A stretch of 64,000 bases of DNA from Burkholderiales bacterium (GCA_025350145.1 JANXYH010000090.1:1-64000); one strand, 5' to 3'; shown: positions 21,135-34,125, counted from the stretch's first letter. Made by a program: numbers and translations. The notes: a model not told the origin generated them from the letters alone.

Positions 21135-21430
21135 TCCATCACCTTGGGGACCAGGAACAGGCCGTCCTCGACCGCCGGAGCGCTGCGCTGGTTGGCCTGG
21201 CGCTGATCGATCTCGGTGACCACGTCGTCGCGCAGCCGCAGGCTGACCGTCTGGATCGCCGACAGCGGCGTGAACAGCGGCTCGACGCCGCTGGTATCGA
21301 CCGCCGCCATCTGCTCGACGATGCTGAAGAAGCCGTTCAAGTGGGCCAGCATGGCGGCCGCCTCGGCGGCTGGCAGGTCGAGGCGGGCGAGGTGGGCGAT
21401 GCGCTGGGCATCCTCCGGTGTCAAGGCCAT
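21131..21430 (-). CDS. gatC: Asp/Glu-tRNA amidotransferase subunit C
   Basis: [55 protein letters not shown]. Confidence 0.96.
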   Translation of the reverse strand: MALTPEDAQRIAHLARLDLPAAEAAAMLAHLNGFFSIVEQMAAVDTSGVEPLFTPLSAIQTVSLRLRDDVVTEIDQRQANQRSAPAVEDGLFLVPKVME

Positions 21431-21593
21431 GAAATGGGGCAATCTGGTTGCGGGACCGAGATCGCCAACGGCGCCGGCCGACGGCTGCTGCGGGCCGCGC
21501 TGGCCTGGGATTTGAGGCCGGTCCACGAGGGTGATGCGGTATTATCGCCGGTTAAATTGATGCGTCCGGCCCCGGTGTGGCCCGCTGAATTGA

Positions 21594-22820
<1,227 letters not shown>

Positions 22821-22868
22821 GCGGCCGCCCCCGGTCGCCCAGACCGCGACGCTGACTGCGGACCCGCC

Positions 22869-23813
22869 ATGCCCCTGGGCACCATCGACCGCACGCCGCC
22901 GCCCTTCTTTCGCCAAGGGCCCTCGGCCCTGACCAAGCTGGCCTTGTGCGCCGCCCTGGCCATCTTCCTGATGGCCGCCGACAACCGCGTCAAGCTGATC
23001 GTGCCGCTGCGCGCCGCCCTGGCCACCGTGCTGCTGCCGGTACAGCAGGCACTCGGCGTGCCGATCCAGGTGCTGGCCGGCCTGGGCGCCCACGCCCAGG
23101 GCCTGCGCCAGGCGATGGCCAACGAGAACGCCGCGCGGGCCTTGCTGGCGGCGCAGTCCGAGCGCGCCGCCAAAGTCGAGCAACTCGCTGCCGAGAACGC
23201 CAGCCTGCGGGCGCTGTTGGCGCTGCGCCCGGCCTTGACGGTGAAATCGATCAGCGCCGAAGTCCTGTACGAGGCCGGCGATGTCTATTCGCGCAAGGTC
23301 TTCATCGACCGCGGCCAGCAGCACGGCGTGGTCGCCGGCTCGCCGGTGATCAACCAAGCCGGCGTGCTCGGCCAGGTCACCCGCGTCTACCCGCTGAGCG
23401 CCATCGTCACCCTGCTGAGCGACAAGGACGCGACCGTGCCGGTACTGAACACCCGCACCCAACAGCGCAGCGCGGCCTTTGGCGGGGTGCTGGCGCAGGG
23501 CCAGGGCGCGATGGAGTTGCGCTTCATGGCCGGCAACGCCGATGTCAAGGTCGGTGACGAACTGGTCACAGGCGGCGTCGACGCGGTCTATCCGCCGGCC
23601 TTGCCGGTGGCCAGGGTGGTGCAGGTTGACCGCCGCGCCGAGTCGGGCTTTGCCCGGGTGCTGGCCGCGCCGGCAGCGGCCATCGACGGTGCGCGCCACG
23701 TGCTGGTGCTGGAGCCGGTGGGGCTGCAGATGCCAGCCCGACCCGAGCCCGACGCCGTGGCACCGGCCAGGCCGCCCAAGTCGGCCCGGCCGGGCAAGGC
23801 GGTGGCGCCATGA
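22869..23813 (+). CDS. mreC: Rod shape-determining protein MreC
   Basis: Position between mreB and mreD; VFIDRGQQHGVVAGSPVINQAGVLGQVTRVYPLSAIVTLLSDKDATVPV. Confidence 0.97.
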   Translation: MPLGTIDRTPPPFFRQGPSALTKLALCAALAIFLMAADNRVKLIVPLRAALATVLLPVQQALGVPIQVLAGLGAHAQGLRQAMANENAARALLAAQSERAAKVEQLAAENASLRALLALRPALTVKSISAEVLYEAGDVYSRKVFIDRGQQHGVVAGSPVINQAGVLGQVTRVYPLSAIVTLLSDKDATVPVLNTRTQQRSAAFGGVLAQGQGAMELRFMAGNADVKVGDELVTGGVDAVYPPALPVARVVQVDRRAESGFARVLAAPAAAIDGARHVLVLEPVGLQMPARPEPDAVAPARPPKSARPGKAVAP

Positions 23814-24334
23814 GCCTGATGCCGCGCGACTCGAACCAGTTGCTGCTGCCGGCCAACCCGTTCTTCATCGGCTTCACGCTGCTGGCGGCGCTGCTGTTGG
23901 AGATGGTGCCGCTGGGCCGGCACCCGGCCGCGCCCGATCTGCTGGCGGTGGTGCTGGTGTTCTGGGTGGTCTACCAGCCGCGCCGGGTCGGCGTCGGGCT
24001 GGGCTTCGTGTTCGGCCTGCTGGTCGATGTGCACTCGGGCGCGGTACTCGGCCAGCACGCGCTGGCCTACACCGTGCTCAGCTTCTTCGCGCTGGCGGCG
24101 CACCGCCGGCTGCTGTGGTTCAGCGTGCCGGAGCAGGCGCTGCAGATCCTGCCGCTGTTTGCCCTGGCCGAGGCGGTCTCGCTGGCCACGCGGATGCTGG
24201 TCGGCGGCATGTTCCCGGGCTGGTGGATCGTCGCCGCGCCGCTGTTCGAGGCGCTGCTCTGGGCGCCGGTGGTGTGGCTGCTGCTGGCGCCGCAGCGCCG
24301 CGCGCCCGACCCCGACCAGATTCGGCCACTGTGA
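23810..24334 (+). CDS. mreD: Rod shape-determining protein MreD
   Basis: Small hydrophobic protein, 4-bp overlap with mreC, operon position. Confidence 0.93.
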   Translation: MSLMPRDSNQLLLPANPFFIGFTLLAALLLEMVPLGRHPAAPDLLAVVLVFWVVYQPRRVGVGLGFVFGLLVDVHSGAVLGQHALAYTVLSFFALAAHRRLLWFSVPEQALQILPLFALAEAVSLATRMLVGGMFPGWWIVAAPLFEALLWAPVVWLLLAPQRRAPDPDQIRPL

Positions 24335-24437
24335 CAAGCCCAGCGACGAGTCACGGGGCCAGCGCCGGGCCGCCCCAAGCGGCCCCGCACCCCCATGGGC
24401 GGGTCGGTCGACGTACCTCGGCGACCGGGGGGCACCA

Positions 24438-26459
24438 TTGACTGAGATCGTCAACCTCGAACGCGAGCTGGACCGGTTCCGCCTGCGCCTGTTCGCCGCC
24501 GCGCTGTTCGTGCTGCTGGGTTTCGGTCTGATCGCGGCGCGGCTGGTGGTGCTGCAGGTCGTGCGCCACGACGAACTGGCCGAGCAGGCCGAGGCCAACC
24601 GCATCACGGTGGTGCCGGTGGTGCCCAACCGCGGCCTGATCACGGACCGCAACGGCACGGTGCTGGCCAGCAACTACTCGGCCTACACGCTGGAGATCAC
24701 GCCGTCCAAGCTGCAGGGCGAACTTGAGGCGGTGATTGATGCGCTGGCCGGCGTGGTCGAGATCCAGCCGCGCGACCGGCGGCGCTTCAAGCGCCTGCAG
24801 GAGGAGAGCAAGAACTTCGAGTCGCTGCCGATCCGCAACAAGCTCAGCGACGAGGAGGTGGCGCGCTTCATGGCCCAGCGCTACCGCTTTGCCGGGGTAG
24901 AGGTGCGGGCGCGGCTGTTCCGCCATTACCCGTTCGGCGAGTCGGCCAGCCATGTACTGGGCTACATCGGGCGCATCAACCCCAGCGAAAAGCTGGCGAT
25001 GGCCGATTGGGACGACGATGCGCAGGCCAACTACAAGGGCACCGACAGCATCGGCAAGCTCGGCCTGGAGCAGAGCTATGAGCGCGAGCTGCACGGCGCC
25101 ACCGGCTTTGACGAGGTCGAGATCTCGGCCGGTGGGCGGGCGGTGCGGCGATTGCGCAGCCAGAGCGCCACGCCCGGCAACACCCTGGTGCTGGGGCTGG
25201 ACATGCGCCTGCAGCGGCTGGTCGAGGACCTGTATGGCGAGCGCCGCGGCGCCCTGGTGGCGCTGGATCCGCGCTCGGGCGAGGTGCTGGCCTTCGTCAG
25301 CAAGCCGACCTTCGATCCCAACCTGTTCGTTGACGGCATCGACGCCGAGAGCTGGAAGGATCTCAACGAGTCTCTCGACCGGCCGCTGCTGAACCGGGCG
25401 CTGCGCGGCACCTACCCGCCCGGCTCGACCTACAAGCCGTTCATGGCGCTGGCGGCGCTGGCGACCGGCAAGCGCACGCCGCAACAATCGATCTCCGATC
25501 CGGGCTACTTCTGGTTCGGCAACCACAAGTTCCGCGACGACAAGGAGGGCGGCCATGGCCTGGTCGACATGTACCGCTCGATCGTGCAAAGCTGCGACAC
25601 CTACTACTACCTGCTGGCCAACGACCTGGGCGTGGACCTGATGGCCCAGCAGATGGCGCCGTTCGGCTTCGGCCAGCTCACCGGGCTGGACTTGAGCGGC
25701 GAGGCGCGCGGCATCCTGCCCTCGACCGACTGGAAGCGGCGCAACTACCGCAAGCCCGAACAGCAGCGCTGGTACGCCGGTGAGACCATCTCGCTGGGCA
25801 TTGGCCAGGGCTACAACAGCTTCACCCTGCTGCAACTCGCCTACGCCACCGCCACCCTGGCCAGCGGCGGCCAGCGCCGGCAGCCGCACCTGGTGCGCGA
25901 GGTGGTCGACGTTGTCGCGGGCACGCGCCGGGCGGCGGTGCAGCCGGCCCTGGCCCCTTTGGCGATCAAGCCCGAGCACCTGGCGGTGGTGCGGGCGGCG
26001 ATGGTTGGCGTGAATGTCGAAGGCACCTCGGCCGCAGCCTTCAAGGGGGCGGGCTACACCTCGGCGGCCAAGACCGGCACGGCGCAGGTGGTGGCGATCA
26101 AGCAGGACGAGAAGTACAACGCGAGCCGGACCGCCGAGCGGCTGCGCGACCACGCCCTGTTCATCGCCTACGCGCCGGCCGAGGCGCCCACCATCGCGCT
26201 GGCCTTGGTGGTCGAGAACGCCGGCTTTGGCGCCGCCTCGGCCGCGCCCATCGCCCGCCGGGTGTTCGACTACTGGCTGCAGGGCCTGTACCCGGCCGAT
26301 GAAGATGTTGCGGCGGTGCAGCAGGGCCAGGCCGGGCCGCCGGTCAGGCCGGCGCTGCCGCTGGCCGAGTGGGCGGCCCTGCGCGCTGCGGCGGCATCGG
26401 CCGCCACGCCGCCAGGGCTGAGCCTGGCCGCAGCCGCGCCAGCCAGGGTCAGCCGATGA
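24438..26459 (+). CDS. mrdA: Penicillin-binding protein 2 (peptidoglycan transpeptidase), probable TTG start
   Basis: TEIVNLERELDRFRLRLFAAALFVLLGFGLIAARLVVLQV...TYPPGSTYKPFMALAAL...SAAKTGTAQVV; N-terminus fits TTG at 24438. Confidence 0.97.
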   Translation: MTEIVNLERELDRFRLRLFAAALFVLLGFGLIAARLVVLQVVRHDELAEQAEANRITVVPVVPNRGLITDRNGTVLASNYSAYTLEITPSKLQGELEAVIDALAGVVEIQPRDRRRFKRLQEESKNFESLPIRNKLSDEEVARFMAQRYRFAGVEVRARLFRHYPFGESASHVLGYIGRINPSEKLAMADWDDDAQANYKGTDSIGKLGLEQSYERELHGATGFDEVEISAGGRAVRRLRSQSATPGNTLVLGLDMRLQRLVEDLYGERRGALVALDPRSGEVLAFVSKPTFDPNLFVDGIDAESWKDLNESLDRPLLNRALRGTYPPGSTYKPFMALAALATGKRTPQQSISDPGYFWFGNHKFRDDKEGGHGLVDMYRSIVQSCDTYYYLLANDLGVDLMAQQMAPFGFGQLTGLDLSGEARGILPSTDWKRRNYRKPEQQRWYAGETISLGIGQGYNSFTLLQLAYATATLASGGQRRQPHLVREVVDVVAGTRRAAVQPALAPLAIKPEHLAVVRAAMVGVNVEGTSAAAFKGAGYTSAAKTGTAQVVAIKQDEKYNASRTAERLRDHALFIAYAPAEAPTIALALVVENAGFGAASAAPIARRVFDYWLQGLYPADEDVAAVQQGQAGPPVRPALPLAEWAALRAAAASAATPPGLSLAAAAPARVSR

Positions 26460-27610
26460 GCGGCGGGTTCGAGCGCCCATCCTTGTGGCAGCGCCTGCGC
26501 CCGGTGCTGGCGGTGATGGACGGCCCCTTGCTGGCCGGCGTCGCCCTGCTCTGCGCCATCGGTCTGGCGGTCATGTATTCGGCCGGCCATGACCAGGGCA
26601 CGCGCTTCGTCGACCATGGCCGCAACATGGGCCTGGCGTTTGTGGTCATGTTCCTGCTGGCCCAGGTGCCGCCGCAGAAGCTGATGCGCGCGGCCGTGCC
26701 GCTGTACGCGCTGGGCGTGGCGCTGCTGCTGGCCACGGCGGTGTTCGGCACCACCCGCAAGGGCGCGACCCGCTGGCTCAACCTGGGGCTGGTGATCCAG
26801 CCCAGCGAGCTCATGAAGCTGGCCATGCCGCTGATGCTGGCCTGGTGGTTCCAGCGCCGCGAGGGCCAGTTGCGGCTGCTCGACTTCTGCACCGCCGGCT
26901 TGTTGTTGGTCGTGCCGGTGGCACTGGTGGTCAAGCAGCCCGACCTGGGCACCGCGATCCTGATCCTGTCGGCCGGGCTCTACGTCATCTTCTTTGCCGG
27001 CCTGTCGTGGAAGCTGATCCTGCCGGCGCTGCTGGCGGCGGGCTTGGGCGTCATCGCGGTCGTCGTCAGCGCCGACCAGATCTGCGAGCCCGAGCGCGTC
27101 TGGCCGCTGCTGCGCGAGTACCAAAAGCACCGCATCTGCACCCTGCTGGACCCCAGCACCGACCCGCTCGGCAAGGGCTTTCACATCATCCAGGGGATGA
27201 TCGCCATCGGCTCGGGCGGCGTCACGGGCAAGGGCTTCATGGCCGGCACGCAGACCCATCTGGAGTTCATCCCCGAACGCACCACCGATTTCATCTTTGC
27301 CGCATTTGGCGAGGAGTTCGGCCTGCTGGGCGCGCTCACCCTGCTGCTGGCCCTGGCCTTCCTGATCCTGCGTGGCCTGCTGATTGCGGCGCAGGCGCCG
27401 ACCCTGTTCAGCCGGTTGCTGGCCGGTGCGATCACGCTCGGCTTCTTCACCTACGCCTTCGTCAACATGGGCATGGTCAGCGGCATCCTGCCGGTGGTCG
27501 GCATTCCGCTGCCCTTCATCAGCTACGGCGGCACGGCGATGGTGACGCTGGGCGCGGCCCTGGGCATGCTGATGGCGATTTCCCGACACCGCGGTTTGAT
27601 GCAGCGATGA
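26456..27610 (+). CDS. rodA: Rod shape-determining protein RodA (SEDS glycosyltransferase)
   Basis: GATRWLNLGLVIQPSELMKLAMPLMLAW...INMGMVSGILPVVGIPLPFISYGGTAMV-type SEDS signature; overlaps mrdA stop. Confidence 0.98.
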   Translation: MSGGFERPSLWQRLRPVLAVMDGPLLAGVALLCAIGLAVMYSAGHDQGTRFVDHGRNMGLAFVVMFLLAQVPPQKLMRAAVPLYALGVALLLATAVFGTTRKGATRWLNLGLVIQPSELMKLAMPLMLAWWFQRREGQLRLLDFCTAGLLLVVPVALVVKQPDLGTAILILSAGLYVIFFAGLSWKLILPALLAAGLGVIAVVVSADQICEPERVWPLLREYQKHRICTLLDPSTDPLGKGFHIIQGMIAIGSGGVTGKGFMAGTQTHLEFIPERTTDFIFAAFGEEFGLLGALTLLLALAFLILRGLLIAAQAPTLFSRLLAGAITLGFFTYAFVNMGMVSGILPVVGIPLPFISYGGTAMVTLGAALGMLMAISRHRGLMQR

Positions 27611-28539
27611 GCCCGCCCAAGTCGCCAGCGGTAGCGGTCGTCGGGCTGGGCAACATGGGCCTGAACCTGGCGCTGCGGCTGTGTCAGCGCGGCCACCGCC
27701 TGCACGTCCACGACCTGCTGCCCGAGCGCATGGCCACAGCCGCCGCTGCCGGGGCGCTGCCCTGCGCCGATGCGGCCGCCGCAGCCCAGGGCTGTGGCCT
27801 GGCGATCGTCGTGGTGGTCGATGCGGCGCAGACTGAAGCCGTCTTGTTCGGTCCGCAGGGCATTGCCGCCGGGCTGGCCAGAGGCGGCGACGTGATGCTC
27901 TGCCCGACCATCTCCCCCGACGATGTCGAGCGCTTTGCCGCCGGCCTGGCGGCGCGGGGTCTGGGTTGCCTGGACGCGCCCATGTCCGGCGGCCCGGCCC
28001 GCGCCCGCGACGGCAGCATGAGCCTGATGCTGGCCGGGCCGCCGGTGCTGCTGCAGCGCCACGCCGGCCTGCTGGCCGACCTGTCCAACCAGCGCCACTG
28101 CATCAGCCCGCGCTGCGGCGACGGCGCCCGGACCAAGCTGGTCAACAACCTGCTGGCAGCGCTGAACCTGGCCGGCGCCGCCGAGGCGATCGCGCTGGCG
28201 CAGCGGCTGGGCCTGGACGGCGACCGCACGCTGGCCGTGATCGCCCAATCCAGCGGCCAGAGCTGGATTGGCAGCGACCGCATTGGGCGTGCCCTGGCCG
28301 GCGACTTTGCGCCGCGCGCACACACCCGATTGCTGGCCAAGGACAGTGCGCTGGCGCTGGCCATGGCAGCAAAGGTAGACGCATCACCGGCACTCGGCGC
28401 GCTGGCCGCGGCGCTGTTCCAGCAGGCGTTGGCGGCGGGTTATGGCGACGACGATGACGCCCGTTTGCTCAGCCTGATGCAGACGCGGCTGGCGCCAGAC
28501 GGCGGCCCTGTCGCGGATGCCGGCGCCAGGCCGGACTGA
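27607..28539 (+). CDS. 3-hydroxyisobutyrate dehydrogenase-family NAD(P)-dependent oxidoreductase
   Basis: VAVVGLGNMGLNLALRLCQRGHRLHVHD Rossmann motif; DAPMSGGPARARDGSM; GARTKLVNNLLAA. Confidence 0.92.
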   Translation: MSPPKSPAVAVVGLGNMGLNLALRLCQRGHRLHVHDLLPERMATAAAAGALPCADAAAAAQGCGLAIVVVVDAAQTEAVLFGPQGIAAGLARGGDVMLCPTISPDDVERFAAGLAARGLGCLDAPMSGGPARARDGSMSLMLAGPPVLLQRHAGLLADLSNQRHCISPRCGDGARTKLVNNLLAALNLAGAAEAIALAQRLGLDGDRTLAVIAQSSGQSWIGSDRIGRALAGDFAPRAHTRLLAKDSALALAMAAKVDASPALGALAAALFQQALAAGYGDDDDARLLSLMQTRLAPDGGPVADAGARPD

Positions 28540-28561
28540 CCCAGCCGCTGCAGCCTGCGGC

Positions 28562-30115
28562 TCAGCCGTCCGTCAGCCCAGTCTTCAACAGCGCGGCCTC
28601 TGCCGCCGTCTTCAACCCAAAGCGCACCGTGAACCGCGCGCCGCAGCCTGTGCCCTGCGCTGCGGCCCAGGACCGCGGGCGTGCGTCCTCGATCGTCAAC
28701 TCGGCGCCATGCTGTTGCACGATCTCGTTGACGATCGCCAGGCCCAGGCCGGTGCCGTCGACACCGCTGCCAAGCGCACGGTAGAACGGCTGCAGCACCA
28801 GTGCCCGCTCGGCTTCGGCGATGCCCGGCCCGGTGTCCTCGACCTGCAGCACCAGCACCTGGCCAAACGGGTCGGCCATGACCCGCGCCGTCACCGTGCC
28901 ACCGGCAGGCGTGTATTGCAGGCCGTTGTCGACCAGGTTGCGGATCAACTCGCGCACCAGCAGCGGCTGCCCGAGCAGCCGGCCATGCTCGGGCAGGACC
29001 AGCGTCCGGCCCTCGTCCGGGCCCTCGTAGCCCAGGTCGATGCGCTTGTCCATCGCCTTGGGCACGAAATCGCGCACCGTCTCGCGCGCCAAGGCGGCCA
29101 GATCCACCTCCTGGGGCGGCCGGCGCGCGCTTTCCTTGTCCTCGGCACGGGCCATGGCCAGCAACTGGTTGACCATGTCGGCGGCACGCTGGCTGGCATG
29201 GGCAATCTGCTGCAGCGAGCGCTTGAGCGCCTGCGGCTCATGCTGGCCGGCATCGATCTCGCGCTGCGCCAGCTCGGCCTGCATCCGCAAACCGGCCAAG
29301 GGGGTCTTGAGCTGGTGCGCGGCGTCGGCCAGGAAATGTTTCTGGCTGCTCATCGAGCGGTCCAGCCGGGCCAGCAGGTCGTTCATCGCCCCCACCAGCG
29401 GCGCCACCTCCTCGGGCACGTCGCGCTCGCGCAGCGGCGACAGGTCATGGCTTTCGCGGCGCCGAATGCGCTGCTGCAATTCATTGAGCGGCCTGATGCC
29501 GCGGGCCAGCGCCAGCCAGACCAGCAGCACCGCCAGCGGCAGCACAACAAACTGCGGCACGATCACGCCCATGATGATCTCGGTGGCCAACTGCGAGCGC
29601 TTCTCCAGCGTCTCGGCCACCTGCACCAGTGTGGACGACTCACCCGCGCGGCCGCTGGCTGGCAGCCACAGGTAGGCGACGCGGACGTTGTCGCCGTGGA
29701 CCTCGTCGTCGCGGTAGCGCATTTCCTGGCCGGGCACGGTGGCCTCGTCGGGCACCGGCAGATCGCGGTCGCCGGCCACGAATTCGCCGCGCGTGCCCAG
29801 CACCTGGAAATAGACCTTGTCAGCATCGTCGGCGCGCAGCACCTCGGCCGCCACATCGGGCAGGCGCAGCCGGGTCAGGCGCCTGGCGTCGGCCGCACCA
29901 CGCTCGGGCGGCAGCACCTCGACCTGGCGCGCCACGGTCCGGGCCATCTCGGCCAGGTCACGGTCGAACGGCCGGTTGGCGATGTTCTGCGCGACCAGCC
30001 AGGTCAGTGCCACGCTCAGCGGCCAGAGCAGCAACAGCGGCGCCAGCATCCAATCGAGGATCTCGCCAAACAGCGAGCGCTGTTCGCGGGCCGGGCTGGC
30101 GGCGCCGGATTCCAT
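28562..30115 (-). CDS. Sensor histidine kinase (TctE/QseC-like)
   Basis: QKHFLADAAHQLKTPLAGLRMQAELA H-box, ATPase motifs GPGIAEAE and GTGLGLAIVNEIVQQHG. Preferred start 30115. Confidence 0.93.
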   Translation of the reverse strand: MESGAASPAREQRSLFGEILDWMLAPLLLLWPLSVALTWLVAQNIANRPFDRDLAEMARTVARQVEVLPPERGAADARRLTRLRLPDVAAEVLRADDADKVYFQVLGTRGEFVAGDRDLPVPDEATVPGQEMRYRDDEVHGDNVRVAYLWLPASGRAGESSTLVQVAETLEKRSQLATEIIMGVIVPQFVVLPLAVLLVWLALARGIRPLNELQQRIRRRESHDLSPLRERDVPEEVAPLVGAMNDLLARLDRSMSSQKHFLADAAHQLKTPLAGLRMQAELAQREIDAGQHEPQALKRSLQQIAHASQRAADMVNQLLAMARAEDKESARRPPQEVDLAALARETVRDFVPKAMDKRIDLGYEGPDEGRTLVLPEHGRLLGQPLLVRELIRNLVDNGLQYTPAGGTVTARVMADPFGQVLVLQVEDTGPGIAEAERALVLQPFYRALGSGVDGTGLGLAIVNEIVQQHGAELTIEDARPRSWAAAQGTGCGARFTVRFGLKTAAEAALLKTGLTDG

Positions 30116-30147
30116 GGCGGTACGGCCGGGCCGGGCGAGTGATCGAC

Positions 30148-30819
30148 CTAGGCGGCGATCTTTTCCAGGCAATAGCCCAGGCCGCGCACGGTGGCGATGC
30201 GAATCGGCCCCTGCTCGATCTTCTTGCGCAGGCGGTGGATGTAGACCTCAATGGCGTTGTTGCTGACCTCCTCGCCCCACTCGCACAGCCGCTCGACCAA
30301 CTGGTCCTTGCTGACCAGCCGGCCAGCGCGCTGCAACAGCACCTCCAGCAAGCTCAGCTCGCGCGCCGACAGCTCGACCATCTGGTCACTGATATAGGCC
30401 ACCCGGCCGGTCGAATCGAAGGTCAGCGGTCCGTGCTTGATGAGGCTGCTGGCGCTGCCCAGGCCGCGCCGCGTCAGCGCCCGCACCCGCGCCTCCAGCT
30501 CCTGCAACGAGAACGGCTTGGCCATGGTGTCGTCGGCGCCGAGATCCAGCCCCTTGACGCGCTGCTCGACCGAATCGGCCGCCGTCAGGATCAGCACCGG
30601 CACGCTGGATCTGCGTCCGCGCAGTTTGCGCAACACCTCGAAGCCGTGCATCTTGGGCAAGCCCAGATCGAGTATCAGCAGGTCGAACTCGTGCGAGGAC
30701 AGGGCCGCATCGGCCTCGGTGCCGCTGCTGACCTGATCGACCGCGTAGCCCGAGGCCCGCAACGCACGCAGCAGGCCGTCGGCCAGCACTTGGTCATCCT
30801 CGGCGATCAGTATGCGCAT
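30148..30819 (-). CDS. OmpR/PhoB-family response regulator
   Basis: [33 protein letters not shown]...[13 protein letters not shown]...[16 protein letters not shown]...[10 protein letters not shown]. Confidence 0.96.
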   Translation of the reverse strand: MRILIAEDDQVLADGLLRALRASGYAVDQVSSGTEADAALSSHEFDLLILDLGLPKMHGFEVLRKLRGRRSSVPVLILTAADSVEQRVKGLDLGADDTMAKPFSLQELEARVRALTRRGLGSASSLIKHGPLTFDSTGRVAYISDQMVELSARELSLLEVLLQRAGRLVSKDQLVERLCEWGEEVSNNAIEVYIHRLRKKIEQGPIRIATVRGLGYCLEKIAA

Positions 30820-30900
30820 GTCTGTCTCCAATATTTTCAGGTGGACCGCTGCGCGCGATTTTAGGAGGCCGGGCAGAATCCCGAGCGGCGCGGCATCAGG

Positions 30901-30964
30901 CCCCCGCCCTGGCGGGGGCACCTGAAAGGCCGCCCCTGCCCTGGCGGGGGCACCGGAAAGGCTG
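30901..30964. repeat. Two tandem 32-bp units, each with a CCCCYGCC-CT-GGCGGGGG hairpin
   Basis: cccccgccctggcgggggcacctgaaaggccg / cccctgccctggcgggggcaccggaaaggctg. Confidence 0.9.
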
Positions 30965-30973
30965 CCCCCAAAA

Positions 30974-30993
30974 GACTGTACAAATATCCAGTT
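30974..30993 (+). promoter_or_regulatory. LexA (SOS) box upstream of recA
   Basis: gaCTGtacaaatatcCAGtt: CTG-N10-CAG 38 bp 5' of the recA start. Confidence 0.85.
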
Positions 30994-31028
30994 TCTGCCC
31001 TAAACTGCGGCATCAACTGGAGACACCC

Positions 31029-32072
31029 ATGGACGCACCCGTGAAAGCCCTGAACACCGAAAAGGCCAAGGCCTTGCAAGCCGCCCTGTACCAGATCGAA
31101 AAGCAGTTCGGCAAGGGTTCGATCATGCGCCTGGGCGATGGCGAGGTGGTCGAAAAGATCGAGGTCGTCTCGACCGGCTCGCTCGGCCTGGACATCGCCC
31201 TCGGGGTGGGTGGCCTGCCGCGCGGCCGGGTGGTCGAGATTTACGGGCCGGAGTCGTCGGGCAAGACCACGCTGACGCTGCAAGTGGTGGCACAGATGCA
31301 GAAGGTCGGCGGCACCTGCGCCTTCATCGACGCCGAGCATGCGCTGGACACGGGCTATGCGCAAAAGCTCGGCGTCAACCTCCAAGAACTGCTGATCAGC
31401 CAGCCCGACACTGGCGAGCAGGCGCTGGAAATCGTCGACGCCCTGGTCCGCTCGGGCTCGGTCGATCTGGTCGTGATCGACTCGGTCGCGGCGCTGACGC
31501 CCAAGGCCGAGATCGAAGGCGAAATGGGCGACTCCTTGCCGGGCTTGCAAGCCCGGTTGATGAGCCAGGCGCTGCGCAAACTCACCGGCACGATCAAGAA
31601 GACCAACTGCATGGTCGTGTTCATCAACCAGATCCGGATGAAGATCGGCGTGATGTTCGGCAACCCCGAAACCACCACCGGCGGCAACGCGCTGAAGTTC
31701 TATGCCTCGGTGCGGCTCGATATTCGCCGCACCGGCAGCATCAAAAGGGGCGAGGAAGTGATAGGCAGCGAGACCAAGGTCAAGGTCGTCAAGAACAAGG
31801 TCGCGCCGCCGTTCAAGACCGCCGAGTTCGACATCCTTTACGGCGAAGGCACCAGCCGCGAGGGCGAAATCATCGACCTGGCGTCCAACGCCCGGATCGT
31901 CGACAAGTCCGGCGCCTGGTACGCCTACAACGGCGAAAAAATCGGCCAGGGCAAGGACAACGCCCGCGAGTACCTGCGCGAGAACCCCGAGATCGCGCTG
32001 GAGATCGAAAACAAGGTGCGTGAGGCGCTCGGCGTGCCTCTGCAGGCTGGTCCGGCTGCGGCTGCGGCCTGA
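31029..32072 (+). CDS. recA: Recombinase A
   Basis: [23 protein letters not shown]...[21 protein letters not shown]. Confidence 0.99.
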   Translation: MDAPVKALNTEKAKALQAALYQIEKQFGKGSIMRLGDGEVVEKIEVVSTGSLGLDIALGVGGLPRGRVVEIYGPESSGKTTLTLQVVAQMQKVGGTCAFIDAEHALDTGYAQKLGVNLQELLISQPDTGEQALEIVDALVRSGSVDLVVIDSVAALTPKAEIEGEMGDSLPGLQARLMSQALRKLTGTIKKTNCMVVFINQIRMKIGVMFGNPETTTGGNALKFYASVRLDIRRTGSIKRGEEVIGSETKVKVVKNKVAPPFKTAEFDILYGEGTSREGEIIDLASNARIVDKSGAWYAYNGEKIGQGKDNAREYLRENPEIALEIENKVREALGVPLQAGPAAAAA

Positions 32073-32101
32073 CCACAACGCCTGGGCGCCGTCGCGCAGT
32101 C

Positions 32102-32689
32102 GTGGCGAACCCGCTGCGCCCGGCTTCGCTCAAGGTGCGGGCGCTGCAGTGGCTGGCCCAGCGCGAGCACAGCCCGCAGGAGTTGCGCCTCAAGCTGCTG
32201 CGCGCGGCTGCCGGCCGAAGGCCAAGCGGCGGCGCGGCGGCCAGCGCCGCGCCTGAGGAGGCCTGCGGCAACGCCAGCGCCACCACGGCAGTCGAGGTCG
32301 ACGCCCTGCTCGACTGGCTCGCCACCCGCGGCCACCTGTCGGCACAGCGCTTCGTCGACAGCCGCATCCACAGCCGCCAATCACGCTTTGGCAACCAGCG
32401 CATCCGTCAAGAGTTGCGCCAGCATGGTCTGGCACCAGACGCTGCGGCCCAAGCGGCGCTAGGCGACAGCGAGTCGGCACGCGCTCGCGAGGTATGGCAG
32501 CGCAAATATGGCGTACCGGCCAGAGATGCGGCGGGCCGGGTAAGGCAAATGCGATTCCTGGCCGGACGTGGCTTCTCCGCTGAAGTGGTGCGCCAGGTGC
32601 TGCGTCAAGTGGTGCGTGACCACGCCGTGGCCGCAGCCGGCGAAGGCAGTGGCAGTTTGGGTGGCGGCAGCGACGAAGACAGCGACTGA
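32102..32689 (+). CDS. recX: Regulatory protein RecX
   Basis: LKVRALQWLAQREHSPQELRLKLLR...ALLDWLATRGHLSAQRFVDSRIHSRQSRFGNQRIRQELRQHG; immediately 3' of recA; GTG start. Confidence 0.95.
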   Translation: MANPLRPASLKVRALQWLAQREHSPQELRLKLLRAAAGRRPSGGAAASAAPEEACGNASATTAVEVDALLDWLATRGHLSAQRFVDSRIHSRQSRFGNQRIRQELRQHGLAPDAAAQAALGDSESARAREVWQRKYGVPARDAAGRVRQMRFLAGRGFSAEVVRQVLRQVVRDHAVAAAGEGSGSLGGGSDEDSD

Positions 32690-32942
32690 CCCCCGCCAGA
32701 ACGGCCGACCGGCGCAGTCTGGCGGCCGTCACAGCGCAAGCTTGGCGTCAATTTGCCGCAGCGCAGCATGCTAAATTCCGCCCGCCCTGCACACCCGGGA
32801 TTGACAATGCCGCGACGGCATTGCTGCTGCCAGGCCAGGGCGGGTGACGTGGCCGCTGCCGGCGCGTCACCATTTTTTCACCGTCCAGGCCCGCCGCTGT
32901 CGCGCCCGGCCAGCCCCTTTTTCGTACCCGCTGCGAGCCACG

Positions 32943-34103
<1,161 letters not shown>

Positions 34104-34125
34104 GAACAAAAAGCCTACCCCCACC

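Noticed and set aside
24351-26480. 709-aa minus-strand ORF
   Set aside because: Antisense shadow of mrdA; composition is GC-frame noise.
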